Made by a program: the position numbers and the translations under genes. From assembly GCA_910588815.1 (NCBI GenBank), contig CAJUQY010000011.1, positions 1 to 64,000 on the forward strand: DNA of 64,000 bases, written 5' to 3'. The notes under the pieces are model-generated. The model had not been told where the DNA came from, made no database searches, and saw only the letters and a program-made list of their open reading frames with translations. Of this stretch, positions 9,050 to 17,706 are shown piece by piece; the stretch's first letter is position 1; each line of letters opens with the position of its first letter. Origin of the DNA: an uncultured Lachnospiraceae bacterium (GTDB taxonomy: Bacteria > Bacillota > Clostridia > Lachnospirales > Lachnospiraceae).

Positions 9050-9360
9050 TTCTCCTCCTCCTTTTTCTCTTTTTCCTTCCGCTCCCGGTAAACCCCCGTA
9101 TATACCTTAGTGAGCACCACCACCGCCAGAAAGCTTACCATGGCGTAGATCAGGCAGACATCAGCCAGATAATCCTCCTCCAGATATACGGACAAAACCG
9201 CAATGATCACAATGGTCATGGTCCCGATCATATTGACTGCAATGATCCGGTCTGCCGTCTTCGGCCCCTTCACCGAGCGGAGAATAGAAATCAGGATCAA
9301 AATGGCCAGGACCACCATGCAGCCCATTAAAATTCCCCTGTAAAAAACTGCCGCGCTCAT
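9046..9360 (-). CDS. mrpF: Na+/H+ antiporter subunit MrpF
   Basis: A 104-residue protein with three membrane helices. The MrpF signature GPKTADRIIAVNMIGTMTIVIIAV is present, including the Asp in the TADRI motif implicated in ion passage in the family. The C-terminus is a lysine/glutamate-rich tail (RERKEKEKKEEEK). It overlaps mrpE and mrpG by four bases each. Confidence 0.93.
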   Translation of the reverse strand: MSAAVFYRGILMGCMVVLAILILISILRSVKGPKTADRIIAVNMIGTMTIVIIAVLSVYLEEDYLADVCLIYAMVSFLAVVVLTKVYTGVYRERKEKEKKEEEK

Positions 9361-9824
9361 TTCCTCCCAGCCTCCATTCTCCTCAAAATGCGCACAAATT
9401 CAGAATCCTCAATCCCCTCTGCCATCTCCTTGTCCAGACAATGGACGAGAAATTCGTCTCCCTCGACCGAAACCGTGATGGTTCCCGGCGTCAGGGTAAT
9501 GGAATTGGCCAGAAGCACCTTGCAGATGCCCGATTTTAAATCCGTCTTAAAATAGACAAGCGCCGGCTCCGGCAGATACTTCGGCGACAAAATCAGCCGC
9601 AGCACGCCCAGATTCGCTCTGGCGATCTCCCGGATCAGGACTCCCAGAAACAGGACGAACAGCCCCGCATTTTTCAACAGCAAAAAATCCTTCCGCAGGC
9701 CATAATCCATAAAGCGGCAGATAAACCAGTAAACCGCCGCCGAAACCACCAGCCCGAACAGAAAAATTTCCCATGTGAACCTTCCATTTAATATGATCCA
9801 AAAAGCCAAAAACAAAAGAAACAT
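9357..9824 (-). CDS. mrpE: Na+/H+ antiporter subunit MrpE (first gene of the operon)
   Basis: A 155-residue MnhE/MrpE protein: two to three N-terminal helices, then a cytosolic domain with the family sequence LLANSITLTPGTITVSVEGDEFLVHCLD. The ATG at 9824 follows GGAAGGAA. It is the first gene after a good sigma-70-type promoter at 9904-9932, so it heads a unit that continues to position 166. Order E-F-G-D'-B-C-D-D-D-A differs from the classical A-B-C-D-E-F-G and resembles Mbh-type clusters. Confidence 0.93.
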   Translation of the reverse strand: MFLLFLAFWIILNGRFTWEIFLFGLVVSAAVYWFICRFMDYGLRKDFLLLKNAGLFVLFLGVLIREIARANLGVLRLILSPKYLPEPALVYFKTDLKSGICKVLLANSITLTPGTITVSVEGDEFLVHCLDKEMAEGIEDSEFVRILRRMEAGRK

Positions 9825-9903
9825 CGAAGCTCATTCCTTCCCCGTTATCATCGAAATCAGCGCGCCTCTCGCCGCACAAAGTAAGTTCCCACGAACCAAA
9901 AAA

Positions 9904-9932
9904 AGTATATACCCATTCCCATGAAAAAACAA
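9904..9932 (-). promoter_or_regulatory. Promoter of the Mrp-like operon
   Basis: A -35 TTGTTT (9927-9932) and a -10 TATACT (9904-9909) with a 17-base spacer, read on the minus strand, about 80 bases ahead of mrpE. The rest of the 9825-10067 gap is AT-rich and also carries the leader of the divergent lipoprotein gene. Confidence 0.65.
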
Positions 9933-10067
9933 TGTGCATTTTTTCCAATTCCTATCGAAAAATAGGAGGAAAAACCAGGGAATTTATCCAAAAACCATAG
10001 AAAAATCACACTCCTCTTTTATCCCCCATATTATACCAGTAAGCAAATCAAGAGGAGGATCACCCCA

Positions 10068-11174
10068 TTGAACACAAAAACCCTTACCAGGCATATTCTC
10101 TGTCTTTCTCTGTCCCTTCTGCTGGTTCTCGGTGCACTTGCAGGCTGTGGAACCAACGCTTCTGACAAAAAAACGGAAGGCAGCAACGTCCCTGCCGAAA
10201 CAGCCGCAAAAGAAACGGCGGCAGAACCCTCCGGCGAAGCGGACGCCAAGCAGGAACTGACGCCTGTCACCTTAAGTGAAGTGGCCCATTCCATCTTCTA
10301 CGCGCCCCAGTACGCAGCCATTGAGCTGGGATATTTTGAAGAAGAGGGCATCGACCTGACCTTAATCAACAGCGCCGGGGCCGACAAAGTCATGACCGCC
10401 CTGATCTCAGACGGCGCCGACATCGGTTTCATGGGCTCCGAAGCCAGCATTTATGTCTATGCGGAGGGAAATCCCGACTATGCCGTCAACTTCGCCCAGC
10501 TCACCCAGCGGGCCGGAAACTTCCTGGTGGGCAGAGAAGCCGACGAAGATTTTAAATGGGAAGATCTGAAAGGAAAAAATGTGCTGGGTGGAAGAGCAGG
10601 CGGTATGCCCGAAATGGTGTTTGAATACATTTTAAAGAAAAACGGCATTGACCCCAAAACGGATCTCTCCATTGACCAGAGCATTGACTTCGGCCTGACG
10701 GCCGCCGCCTTTATGGAGGGTGACGCAGACTATACCGTAGAGTTTGAGCCCTTCGCCACAAGCATAGAACTGGAAAATTCAGGAAGCGTGGTCGCCTCCC
10801 TGGGCGTGGACTCCGGCTATGTCCCCTATACGGCTTACTGCGCAAAGAAAAGCTATTATGAGGAGCACGCCGACATTATTCAGGGCTTCACAAATGCCAT
10901 TCAAAAAGGCCTGGATTATGTAAACAGCCATACGGCCGAAGAGATCGCCGCCGTTATAAAGCCTCAATTTGAAGAGACCGATGAGAGCACCATCGCCGCC
11001 ATCGTGGAACGCTACCTTTCCCAGGACACCTGGAAGGAAGATCTGGTATTCAGCGAAGAAAGCTTTGACCTTTTACAGGATATCCTGACAGAAGCCGGGG
11101 AGCTTGCCGAAAAGGTTCCCTATGCCGACCTGGTCAACACGGAATACGCCGAACAGGCAAAATCCGACAGGTGA
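10068..11174 (+). CDS. ABC transporter substrate-binding lipoprotein (SsuA/THI5-like)
   Basis: A 368-residue lipoprotein: a cleavable signal with lipobox LGALAGC near residue 26, an acidic low-complexity linker, then a periplasmic-binding fold of the NMT1/THI5-SsuA type (VTLSEVAHSIFYAPQYAAIELGYFEEEGIDL; GSEASIYVYAEG; GGRAGGMPEMVFEYILKKNGI). The family binds sulfonates, nitrate/bicarbonate, riboflavin or pyrimidine precursors; the ligand here is unknown. The start appears to be TTG at 10068, eight bases after AGAGGAGGA, as no ATG fits. No permease or ATPase gene accompanies it: a terminator follows at once. It must work with a transporter encoded elsewhere, or act as a sensor. Confidence 0.88.
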   Translation: MNTKTLTRHILCLSLSLLLVLGALAGCGTNASDKKTEGSNVPAETAAKETAAEPSGEADAKQELTPVTLSEVAHSIFYAPQYAAIELGYFEEEGIDLTLINSAGADKVMTALISDGADIGFMGSEASIYVYAEGNPDYAVNFAQLTQRAGNFLVGREADEDFKWEDLKGKNVLGGRAGGMPEMVFEYILKKNGIDPKTDLSIDQSIDFGLTAAAFMEGDADYTVEFEPFATSIELENSGSVVASLGVDSGYVPYTAYCAKKSYYEEHADIIQGFTNAIQKGLDYVNSHTAEEIAAVIKPQFEETDESTIAAIVERYLSQDTWKEDLVFSEESFDLLQDILTEAGELAEKVPYADLVNTEYAEQAKSDR

Positions 11175-11212
11175 TGCCTCACGCCTGATCACCTGATTAC
11201 CCCGGAAAACAG

Positions 11213-11245
11213 GAAAATCCTCCGTTTCCCAGACGGAGGATTTTC
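11213..11245. terminator. Bidirectional terminator between convergent genes
   Basis: A 13-bp perfect stem (11213-11225 with 11233-11245; GAAAATCCTCCGT arm) with a 7-base loop. It is flanked by a T-run on the plus side and an A-run within the stem base, so it can serve both the lipoprotein gene and the convergent exchanger gene. Confidence 0.9.
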
Positions 11246-11265
11246 TTTTGATACGGCGCTCTCTG

Positions 11266-12312
11266 TCAGAGCATAAATTGGATGGTACAAAAAACCCCAT
11301 ATACCCCAAGGAGCACAATCCCCTGCAGTCTGGTCAGTTTTTCTCTCACAAGGGCAGGCACTGTCAAGAACAACATCACCAAAAGCATAACGGGGATATC
11401 CAATACCAGGGAGGCGTTATGCCCGGCAATTACGGCACTTTGAGGAATGTCAAAGGGCGCTAAGGTAATGGAAAGGCCGGCGACCAATACCAGATTGAAG
11501 AGATTTGCCCCTATAACATTTCCCAGGGAAAGGGCGCCATGGCCCTTGGCCAGGGAGGTGATCGCTGTCACCAATTCCGGCAAGGAGGTTCCCAAAGCCA
11601 CAAAAGTCAGGGCGATTACCGACTCCGGCACACCCAGGGCCTGGGCAATCAACGTCCCATTATCTACCAGGAGCTTTGCGCCCACAGCAATGAAAACCGC
11701 CCCCACCGCCAGAAGCAGGATATCCTTTCCCATGGAGCCCTCCGCCGCCTCCTCACCGCCTGCTTCCGCTTCTCCGCCGTTCCTCATATCAGAAGCCTTC
11801 GTCTTTTCCGAAAGGGCAGCCGCCTGCAAAATCATTTCCTCTTCTGCCGGCTTCCTGCTCTGCTTCCTGGCCTGCATGACCGTAGTTCCCATATAAACGA
11901 AGAAGATCAACAGCAAAAGCAGCCCCGCCAACCGGCTAAAATGCCCGGAGACATAAGCAGTCAGCGCATAAAAAACTGCCGCGGTAAAGAAAAACGCAAC
12001 CGGAGTCCGAAGGGTTTTCCGATTGACTCCCGACGGCCTTATGGCAATGGTCAATGCAGCGATCAGCGCCGTATTACAGATAATAGAACCGATGGCATTC
12101 CCATAAGCAATTTCCCCATGGCCAGCCACCGCCGAGGTTGCGGATACCATCACCTCCGGCAATGTCGTTCCGATGGACACCACCGTCGCACCAATCAAAA
12201 GTTCAGGCACCCGAAACCGATGGGCAATTGCCGTAGCTCCGTCCACAAACCAATCGCCGCCTTTGATCAGCAAAAGCAGCCCGACAATAAACAACAATAC
12301 AGGCACTGACAT
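11266..12312 (-). CDS. Calcium/sodium antiporter, CaCA family (YrbG-like)
   Basis: A 348-residue membrane protein with two inverted alpha-repeat motifs typical of the Ca2+:cation antiporter family: GATVVSIGTTLPEVMVS...GNAIGSIICN in the first half and FVALGTSLPELVTAI...GNVIGANLFNLVL in the second. About ten helices are split by a charged cytosolic loop (near residues 155-200) rich in Lys/Glu. The ATG at 12312 follows AGGGAG. It is monocistronic, bounded by the terminator at 11213 and the tRNA terminator at 12455. Predicted to export Ca2+ in exchange for Na+; ion specificity is inferred from family only. Confidence 0.92.
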   Translation of the reverse strand: MSVPVLLFIVGLLLLIKGGDWFVDGATAIAHRFRVPELLIGATVVSIGTTLPEVMVSATSAVAGHGEIAYGNAIGSIICNTALIAALTIAIRPSGVNRKTLRTPVAFFFTAAVFYALTAYVSGHFSRLAGLLLLLIFFVYMGTTVMQARKQSRKPAEEEMILQAAALSEKTKASDMRNGGEAEAGGEEAAEGSMGKDILLLAVGAVFIAVGAKLLVDNGTLIAQALGVPESVIALTFVALGTSLPELVTAITSLAKGHGALSLGNVIGANLFNLVLVAGLSITLAPFDIPQSAVIAGHNASLVLDIPVMLLVMLFLTVPALVREKLTRLQGIVLLGVYGVFCTIQFML

Positions 12313-12454
12313 AGCCGTTCTCCCTCTATTTTATAATTTTGCACTGTGAAACCTCAGCTTTCCACAGCGGCGCAATCCTCTCTGCAGATATCTCACGGCA
12401 CTGCAAAAATGCCGCAAAACATCCCCTGCCTTCATTCTGTTTTATGGATAGTAA

Positions 12455-12490
12455 AAAAGATTCGCAAGCGTAATCGTTCACGAATCTTTT
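12455..12490 (-). terminator. Terminator after the tRNA pair
   Basis: A 10-bp perfect stem (AAAAGATTCG at 12455-12464 paired with 12481-12490). On the minus strand it is followed by a run of T, directly downstream of tRNA-Glu. Confidence 0.85.
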
Positions 12491-12495
12491 CGCCA

Positions 12496-12567
12496 TAGCC
12501 TGTAGGGGAATCGAACCCCTGTTTCCGCCGTGAGAGGGCGGCGTCTTAACCCCTTGACCAACAGGCC
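12496..12567 (-). tRNA. tRNA-Glu (anticodon CTC)
   Basis: A 72-nt cloverleaf read on the minus strand. The acceptor GGCCTGT pairs with ACAGGCT, the anticodon stem is CCGCC/GGCGG with loop CTCTCAC (anticodon CTC), and the T-arm is GGGG-TTCGATT-CCCC. The discriminator is A and no CCA is encoded. It is the second gene of a two-tRNA transcript. Confidence 0.95.
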
Positions 12568-12599
12568 ATATATTTGTGTATCTATCATGAGAGGGATAA

Positions 12600-12673
12600 T
12601 CGAGGCGACAAGATTCGAACTTGCGGCCTCCGCGTCCCGAACACGGCGCTCTACCAAACTGAGCCACGCCTCG
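12600..12673 (-). tRNA. tRNA-Pro (anticodon CGG)
   Basis: A 74-nt cloverleaf on the minus strand. The acceptor CGAGGCG pairs with CGCCTCG, the D-arm is GCTCAGTTTGGTAGAGC, the anticodon loop is TTCGGGA (anticodon CGG), and the T-arm is GCAAG-TTCGAAT-CTTGT. No CCA is encoded. It lies 32 bases upstream of tRNA-Glu and just behind a near-consensus promoter. Confidence 0.95.
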
Positions 12674-12684
12674 ATACCTCCGTA

Positions 12685-12713
12685 AGTATAGCCTAAATTT
12701 TGCATATTGTCAA
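12685..12713 (-). promoter_or_regulatory. Promoter of the tRNA-Pro/tRNA-Glu unit
   Basis: A consensus -35 TTGACA (12708-12713) and -10 TATACT (12685-12690) with a 17-base spacer, ending 11 bases before the tRNA-Pro 5' end. It is the strongest promoter match in the window. Confidence 0.9.
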
Positions 12714-12785
12714 GAAAATTTTTAAAATTTTTTTGTTTTTTTCTCAGAGGCCCTTTCCGAAGCAACTGCTGCCGACCTTTGCACA

Positions 12786-13094
12786 CTATTTCATCAGCCG
12801 CTGGATGGTCCTGCACAGTTCATCCACCGACTCCTCCTTACCATCCCGGATGTCCTCCACCACACAGGTCTTGATATGGTTGGACAGAAGGGTACGGCTA
12901 AAGGCATTGAGGGCAGAGCTTACAGCCTGTACCTGGGTCAGGATATCCACACAGTAGCGGTCCTCCTCCAGCATGGCCCGGATCCCCCGGATCTGCCCCT
13001 CCACCCGGTTTAAGCGATGGATCAAATCCCTGTACTCTTTCTCGTCCCGGTGCTTCCTCTTCCCACAGTTTGCGCACTCTTTCCCGCAGTCCAT
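12786..13094 (-). CDS. Metal-sensing transcriptional repressor, CsoR/RcnR family
   Basis: A 102-residue all-helical repressor of the DUF156 family. The core RLNRVEGQIRGIRAMLEEDRYCVDIL is followed by SNHIKTCV, so the Cys-His-Cys copper-type ligand set of CsoR (C in RYCVDIL, H and C in NHIKTCV) is present. An N-terminal CGKECANCGKRKH segment adds further cysteines, a variant feature. CsoR-type proteins repress copper efflux genes and release DNA on binding Cu(I), but no copper pump lies nearby, so its target is elsewhere; it could instead sense sulfane sulfur. It follows polC on the same strand after 45 bases. Confidence 0.9.
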   Translation of the reverse strand: MDCGKECANCGKRKHRDEKEYRDLIHRLNRVEGQIRGIRAMLEEDRYCVDILTQVQAVSSALNAFSRTLLSNHIKTCVVEDIRDGKEESVDELCRTIQRLMK

Positions 13095-13139
13095 AAACTC
13101 TCCGTCCTTTCTCTATATTTGCATTTATTGTACCACACT

Positions 13140-16100
13140 TTACAGCGCCAGGTCAAACAGCGAAATCTGGTTGGTCCTGGGCAGCTCCCCAAAAATCCCC
13201 ATATCTGCCATCATGTCGATGGTTCCCTTGGGCACTTTGGTCTTCTGCCAGAAATCCTCCAGAGATAAAAACCGTTCCCCGGCCTTCACCGCCTCCACCA
13301 CGGCCTCCGCCGCCTTACCGCCAAGCCCGTCGATGGAGCTTAAGGACGGCATCAGCTTTCCGTCAATGATCTGGAACCGGTCGGCCTTCGCCCGGTAAAT
13401 ATCCAGAGGCATAAATTCAAATCCCCTGGCATACATCTCCTGGACAATCCGCATATCCCGCAAAGTCCCCTGCTCCTTCTGGGACAGGCTGTCCAGGCGG
13501 TTTTTATAATCCTGCAGGTGGTATTCCAGACGGTCTCTGCCCTGGCACATGAGCTCGTAGGAAAAGCCCGACGCCCGGATGCTGAAGAAGGAGGCGTAGT
13601 AGGCCAACGGATAAAACACTTTGCAGTAGGCGATCCGCCAGGCCATCATCACGTAGGCCGCCGCATGGGCCTTTGGGAACATGTACTTAATCTTCTTGCA
13701 GGATTCGATGTACCATTCCGGCACGTTTGCCTCCCGCATGGCCGTCTCCCACTCCCCCTTCAGCCCCTTCCCCTTACGGACCGACTCCATAATGGTAAAG
13801 GAGAGGCTCTTGTCCATCCCCATGCCGATCAGATAGATCATGATATCGTCGCGGGTACAAATGGCCGTCTGGATGGTGGCCTGCCCGCTGAGAATTAAAT
13901 CCTGGGCGTTCCCCAGCCACACGTCTGTCCCGTGGGCCAGCCCGGCGATCCGCACCAGGTCCGAAAAACAGGTGGGCTTCGCGTCGATCAACATCTGCAT
14001 GGCAAAATCCGTGCCGAACTCGGGAATGCCGAGAGCTCCCAGCTTGCAGCCCCCGATAGCCTCCGGCTCGATCTTTAAGGCCGACGTGTTCTGGAACAGA
14101 CTCATGACCTCCCTCGAATCCAGAGGGATCTCTCTGGCGTTTAAGCCCGTTAGGTCCTCCAGCATCCGGATCATGGTGGGGTCATCGTGTCCGAGAATGT
14201 CCAGCTTTAACAAATTGTGGTCAATGGAGTGATAGTCAAAATGGGTGGTCACGATGTCGGATGTCATGTCATTGGCCGGATGCTGGATAGGGGTGAAGGA
14301 ATGAATCTCCTCCCCGTGGGGCATGACCACGATTCCTCCCGGGTGCTGGCCCGTGGTCCGCCGCACGCCGACACAGCCCTGGACAATCCGGTTGATCTCC
14401 GCATTCCGTTTTCTGGTTCCCCGCTCTTCAAAATACTTCTTCACATAGCCGTAAGCGGTCTTGTCTGCCAGGGTGCCGATGGTTCCCGCCTTGAAGGTAT
14501 GGCCTTTTCCGAAAATCACCTCTGTGTAGGTGTGGGCTTTGGACTGATATTCCCCGGAAAAATTCAGGTCGATATCCGGCTCCTTGTCCCCCTTGAATCC
14601 CAAAAAGGTCTCAAAGGGAATGTCAAAGCCCTCCTTCTTGAGAGGTTTCCCGCAGACCGGACAGACCTTGTCCGGCATGTCACAGCCTGCCCCGCCGCTG
14701 AATCTTGTCACGTCCTCCGACTCGAAATCGGAGTAATGGCACTCCGGGCAGTAATAGTGGGGCGAAAGGGGGTTCACCTCGGTAATCCCCGACATGGTCG
14801 CCACAAAGGAAGAGCCGACAGAACCTCTGGAACCCACCAGATACCCGTCGTCATTGGACTTTTTCACCAGCTTGTGGGCGATGATGTACATGACGGCAAA
14901 GCCGTTGGTAATGATGGAATGCAGTTCCCGCTCCAATCGTTCCTCCACCGGCTTCGGAAGCGTTTCTCCGTAAATATTTCTTGCCGTCTGATAGCACATC
15001 TCCCGGAGATCTTTATCGGAGTCGGGGATCACCGGCGGACACTTGTCGGGCCTTAAGGGGGCGATCCGTTCACACATGTCCGCGATCTTGTTGCTGTTTT
15101 CCACCACCACCTCATAAGCCTTCTCCGGCGTCAGATAGGAAAACTCCCGGAGCATTTCCTCTGTGGTTCGAAGATAGAGGGGAGCCTGGTTATCGCTGTC
15201 TGAAAATCCCTGCCCGGCCATGATGATCCTCCTGTAGATTTCATCCTCCGGATTTAAAAAGTGGACGTCGCAGGTGGCCACCACCGGTTTTCCGAACTGA
15301 TCCCCCAGCTCGATTATTTTCTTATTCAGGTTCTGCAGATCCTCCACCGTCTCGATTCCGTGTTTTTTCTCCCGCAGCATAAATTCATTGTTGCCGACGG
15401 GCTGTATCTCCAGATAATCGTAAAATTTTACCAGCCTGGATAATTCCTCGTCGGGAGCGCCGGAAAGGACTGCCTGGAACAGCTCTCCCGCCTCGCAGGC
15501 GGAGCCGACGATCAATCCCTCCCTGTGCTTCATCAGCTCACTTTTGGGAATCCTGGGCCTCCTGGCAAAATAGGTCAGGTGGGACATGGAAACCAGGCGG
15601 TACAGATTCACCCGCCCCGCGTCGTTCTTCGCCAGGATAATCACGTGATAGGTGGGCATTTTCCTGATGTTCTCCACGGAAGCCGCCCCCAGCTCATTGA
15701 TCCCGTCCAGGCTTTCAATCTGCTTCTTCTGAAGCCGTTTCACAAACTCCACGAATATATGGGCCGTGGCCTCCGCATCGTCTACGGCGCGGTGATGATT
15801 TTGCAGAGACACGCCGAGAGCCTTCGCCACCGTGTCCAGCTTGAACCGCTTGAGCTCCGGCAGAAGAATCCTGGCCAGCGCCACCGTATCCACCACGGTA
15901 GGCTTATATTCCCGCCCCAAAAGAGCGGCGTTATATTCGATAAAGCCCATGTCGAAGGAAGCGTTGTGTGCCACCATGGACGCATTCCCGCAAAATTCCA
16001 GAAACCGGGGAAGCACCTCCTCCACGGGCGGCTCTCCCATGACCATGCTGTCATTGATCCCTGTCAGTTTTTCGATCTCGAAGGGGATGGGAAGCTCCGG

Positions 16101-17621
16101 GTTTATGAAAGCCGAAAACCGGTCCGTAATTTCTCCCCTCTCCACCTTCACGGCGCCGATTTCAATGATCTTGTTTTTTTTGGCGGAAAGCCCCGTGGTC
16201 TCGAGATCGAACACCACATAGGTGTCCGTCAGAAGCTGATTTTCGGAACGGACCACCACCTCTTTCAAGTCGTCCACCAGATAACCCTCTACCCCGTAGA
16301 TCACCTTGAAGGGGTCTGTCTTGATGGTCTCGTACCCGTAGCCGGGAAAGGTGTGGAAAGCGTCGGGAAATGCCTGGACACAGCCATGATCCGTGATGGC
16401 CAGGGCCGGCATTCCCCACTCTCTCGCCCGTTTCAGGATGTCCTTCACGTCGGAGACCCCGTCCATATCGCTCATCTTCGTATGGCAATGGAGCTCCACC
16501 CGCTTGACCTCGGCAAGATCCTGTCTTTTTGATGTGATATCCCCGGATTTTCGGATGCCGGTCACCGACGCAATGGTCAGCTCCCCGTCAAACTTGTCGA
16601 TGTTGGTCACACCTTTGACTTTGAAAAACGCACCCTTTTTCAAAAATCCCCTGACTTCATCCAGCATTTCCGGCTTGATAAACATTTTCACGGTGATGGT
16701 ATCCGTAAAGTCCGTCAAATCAAAGATCATGATGGTCTTGCCGCTGCGAAGCTCCCGCTCTTCCAGGCGGATCACCTGGCCGCAGACCACCACCTCGCCC
16801 ATCTCGCCGATGATCTGTTCCAGCGGCACCTCGTCTCCGTCGTCAAAATCATAGCCGAAGACCACGTCGTCGTGATGAACCTTCACCTTTCTGCTGTAAT
16901 GGCTGTTCTTCTTGAACACAGGCTTTGCGGGCCGCTCCGGCTGAACGGAACGGTTTAAGGGCACCGGCTCTTTTTTCTCGTCCAGCACCTTGAGGGATTC
17001 CACCGGAGCCTCTCCGGCCTCTTTGGGAGCCCTCCTGCCAAAAGAGGAATTTTTTACCACCTGGGCCGCCTGTCTCCTCGTAAGCTGTTCCTTCTCCCGC
17101 TCATGCTGTCCCTGTTCACATTCCTTATACAGATAGCGGACCTCAATGCCAAAGCCGCACCGCTCGTTAAAAATTTTCTCCAGCACCCGCTTTAACTCGT
17201 CCACCCGGCTCCTGGTGACAAGGTCATTCTCCACCTCCAGGGTCAGGATGTCCGACTCCGTAAATTCCCATTCTGCCCTGCGGAACACGTTATACTCGAT
17301 GAGACTGTAGGTCTTAAGCTCCAGAAGAATGCTGTCCCGGTAGGCCTGCATGAGCCGCTTCGGGGTATACTGGCCGGAAAGCCGGTACCGTTCCTGAATT
17401 TTCACCTCTGTCTCATAGCCGGAGAACAGCTGCTTTTTAATGCTGGCCTCCAAAATGTAAATGTTCCTCTTGTGGATCAGACGTTCGGAACACAGATAAA
17501 TGCGGACAGAACTTCTGTCCCGGCTGGCGGCCACCTTCTCCACCGTCGCAAAGGAAAGAAGCTCCCGCATTTCGTCGGAAACCTGAAGGCCGGGAAGGAC
17601 TTCCCAAAATTGCTTCGCCAT
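13140..17621 (-). CDS. polC: DNA polymerase III subunit alpha, PolC type
   Basis: A 1493-residue Gram-positive replicative polymerase. In order: an N-terminal domain, an OB fold (VVCGQVIRLEERELRSGKTIMIFDLTD), a PHP domain (VELHCHTKMSDMDGV, ITDHG) interrupted by a DnaQ-like 3'-5' exonuclease (YVVFDLETTGLSAKKNKIIEIGAV; AHNASFDMGF; HRAVDDAEATAH), a four-cysteine zinc element (CPECHYSD...CPVCGKP), and the catalytic palm with PDIDLNFSGE. The chosen ATG at 17621 has GGAAGGAG five bases upstream; the open frame extends 12 codons further without one. Usual length for PolC is about 1430-1450, so it is slightly long. It is the last member of the pyrH-to-polC operon, separated from ispG by a palindromic element. 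Confidence 0.97.
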   Translation of the reverse strand: MAKQFWEVLPGLQVSDEMRELLSFATVEKVAASRDRSSVRIYLCSERLIHKRNIYILEASIKKQLFSGYETEVKIQERYRLSGQYTPKRLMQAYRDSILLELKTYSLIEYNVFRRAEWEFTESDILTLEVENDLVTRSRVDELKRVLEKIFNERCGFGIEVRYLYKECEQGQHEREKEQLTRRQAAQVVKNSSFGRRAPKEAGEAPVESLKVLDEKKEPVPLNRSVQPERPAKPVFKKNSHYSRKVKVHHDDVVFGYDFDDGDEVPLEQIIGEMGEVVVCGQVIRLEERELRSGKTIMIFDLTDFTDTITVKMFIKPEMLDEVRGFLKKGAFFKVKGVTNIDKFDGELTIASVTGIRKSGDITSKRQDLAEVKRVELHCHTKMSDMDGVSDVKDILKRAREWGMPALAITDHGCVQAFPDAFHTFPGYGYETIKTDPFKVIYGVEGYLVDDLKEVVVRSENQLLTDTYVVFDLETTGLSAKKNKIIEIGAVKVERGEITDRFSAFINPELPIPFEIEKLTGINDSMVMGEPPVEEVLPRFLEFCGNASMVAHNASFDMGFIEYNAALLGREYKPTVVDTVALARILLPELKRFKLDTVAKALGVSLQNHHRAVDDAEATAHIFVEFVKRLQKKQIESLDGINELGAASVENIRKMPTYHVIILAKNDAGRVNLYRLVSMSHLTYFARRPRIPKSELMKHREGLIVGSACEAGELFQAVLSGAPDEELSRLVKFYDYLEIQPVGNNEFMLREKKHGIETVEDLQNLNKKIIELGDQFGKPVVATCDVHFLNPEDEIYRRIIMAGQGFSDSDNQAPLYLRTTEEMLREFSYLTPEKAYEVVVENSNKIADMCERIAPLRPDKCPPVIPDSDKDLREMCYQTARNIYGETLPKPVEERLERELHSIITNGFAVMYIIAHKLVKKSNDDGYLVGSRGSVGSSFVATMSGITEVNPLSPHYYCPECHYSDFESEDVTRFSGGAGCDMPDKVCPVCGKPLKKEGFDIPFETFLGFKGDKEPDIDLNFSGEYQSKAHTYTEVIFGKGHTFKAGTIGTLADKTAYGYVKKYFEERGTRKRNAEINRIVQGCVGVRRTTGQHPGGIVVMPHGEEIHSFTPIQHPANDMTSDIVTTHFDYHSIDHNLLKLDILGHDDPTMIRMLEDLTGLNAREIPLDSREVMSLFQNTSALKIEPEAIGGCKLGALGIPEFGTDFAMQMLIDAKPTCFSDLVRIAGLAHGTDVWLGNAQDLILSGQATIQTAICTRDDIMIYLIGMGMDKSLSFTIMESVRKGKGLKGEWETAMREANVPEWYIESCKKIKYMFPKAHAAAYVMMAWRIAYCKVFYPLAYYASFFSIRASGFSYELMCQGRDRLEYHLQDYKNRLDSLSQKEQGTLRDMRIVQEMYARGFEFMPLDIYRAKADRFQIIDGKLMPSLSSIDGLGGKAAEAVVEAVKAGERFLSLEDFWQKTKVPKGTIDMMADMGIFGELPRTNQISLFDLAL

Positions 17622-17706
17622 TGATACTCCTTCCTGTATTTTACAGTTCCGCTTCATTGTGAATCGCCGGAAAAAGACGGCTCTTTTCTGCCGGAACTTT
17701 CAATGC

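Noticed and set aside
1..9824. Calling the first operon a membrane-bound hydrogenase or complex I
   Set aside because: No [NiFe] large or small subunit, NuoH-like or ferredoxin-like subunit is encoded in the window.
15525..16532. Open frame of 335 codons opposite polC
   Set aside because: Composition and position show it is an antisense shadow of the exonuclease/PHP region.
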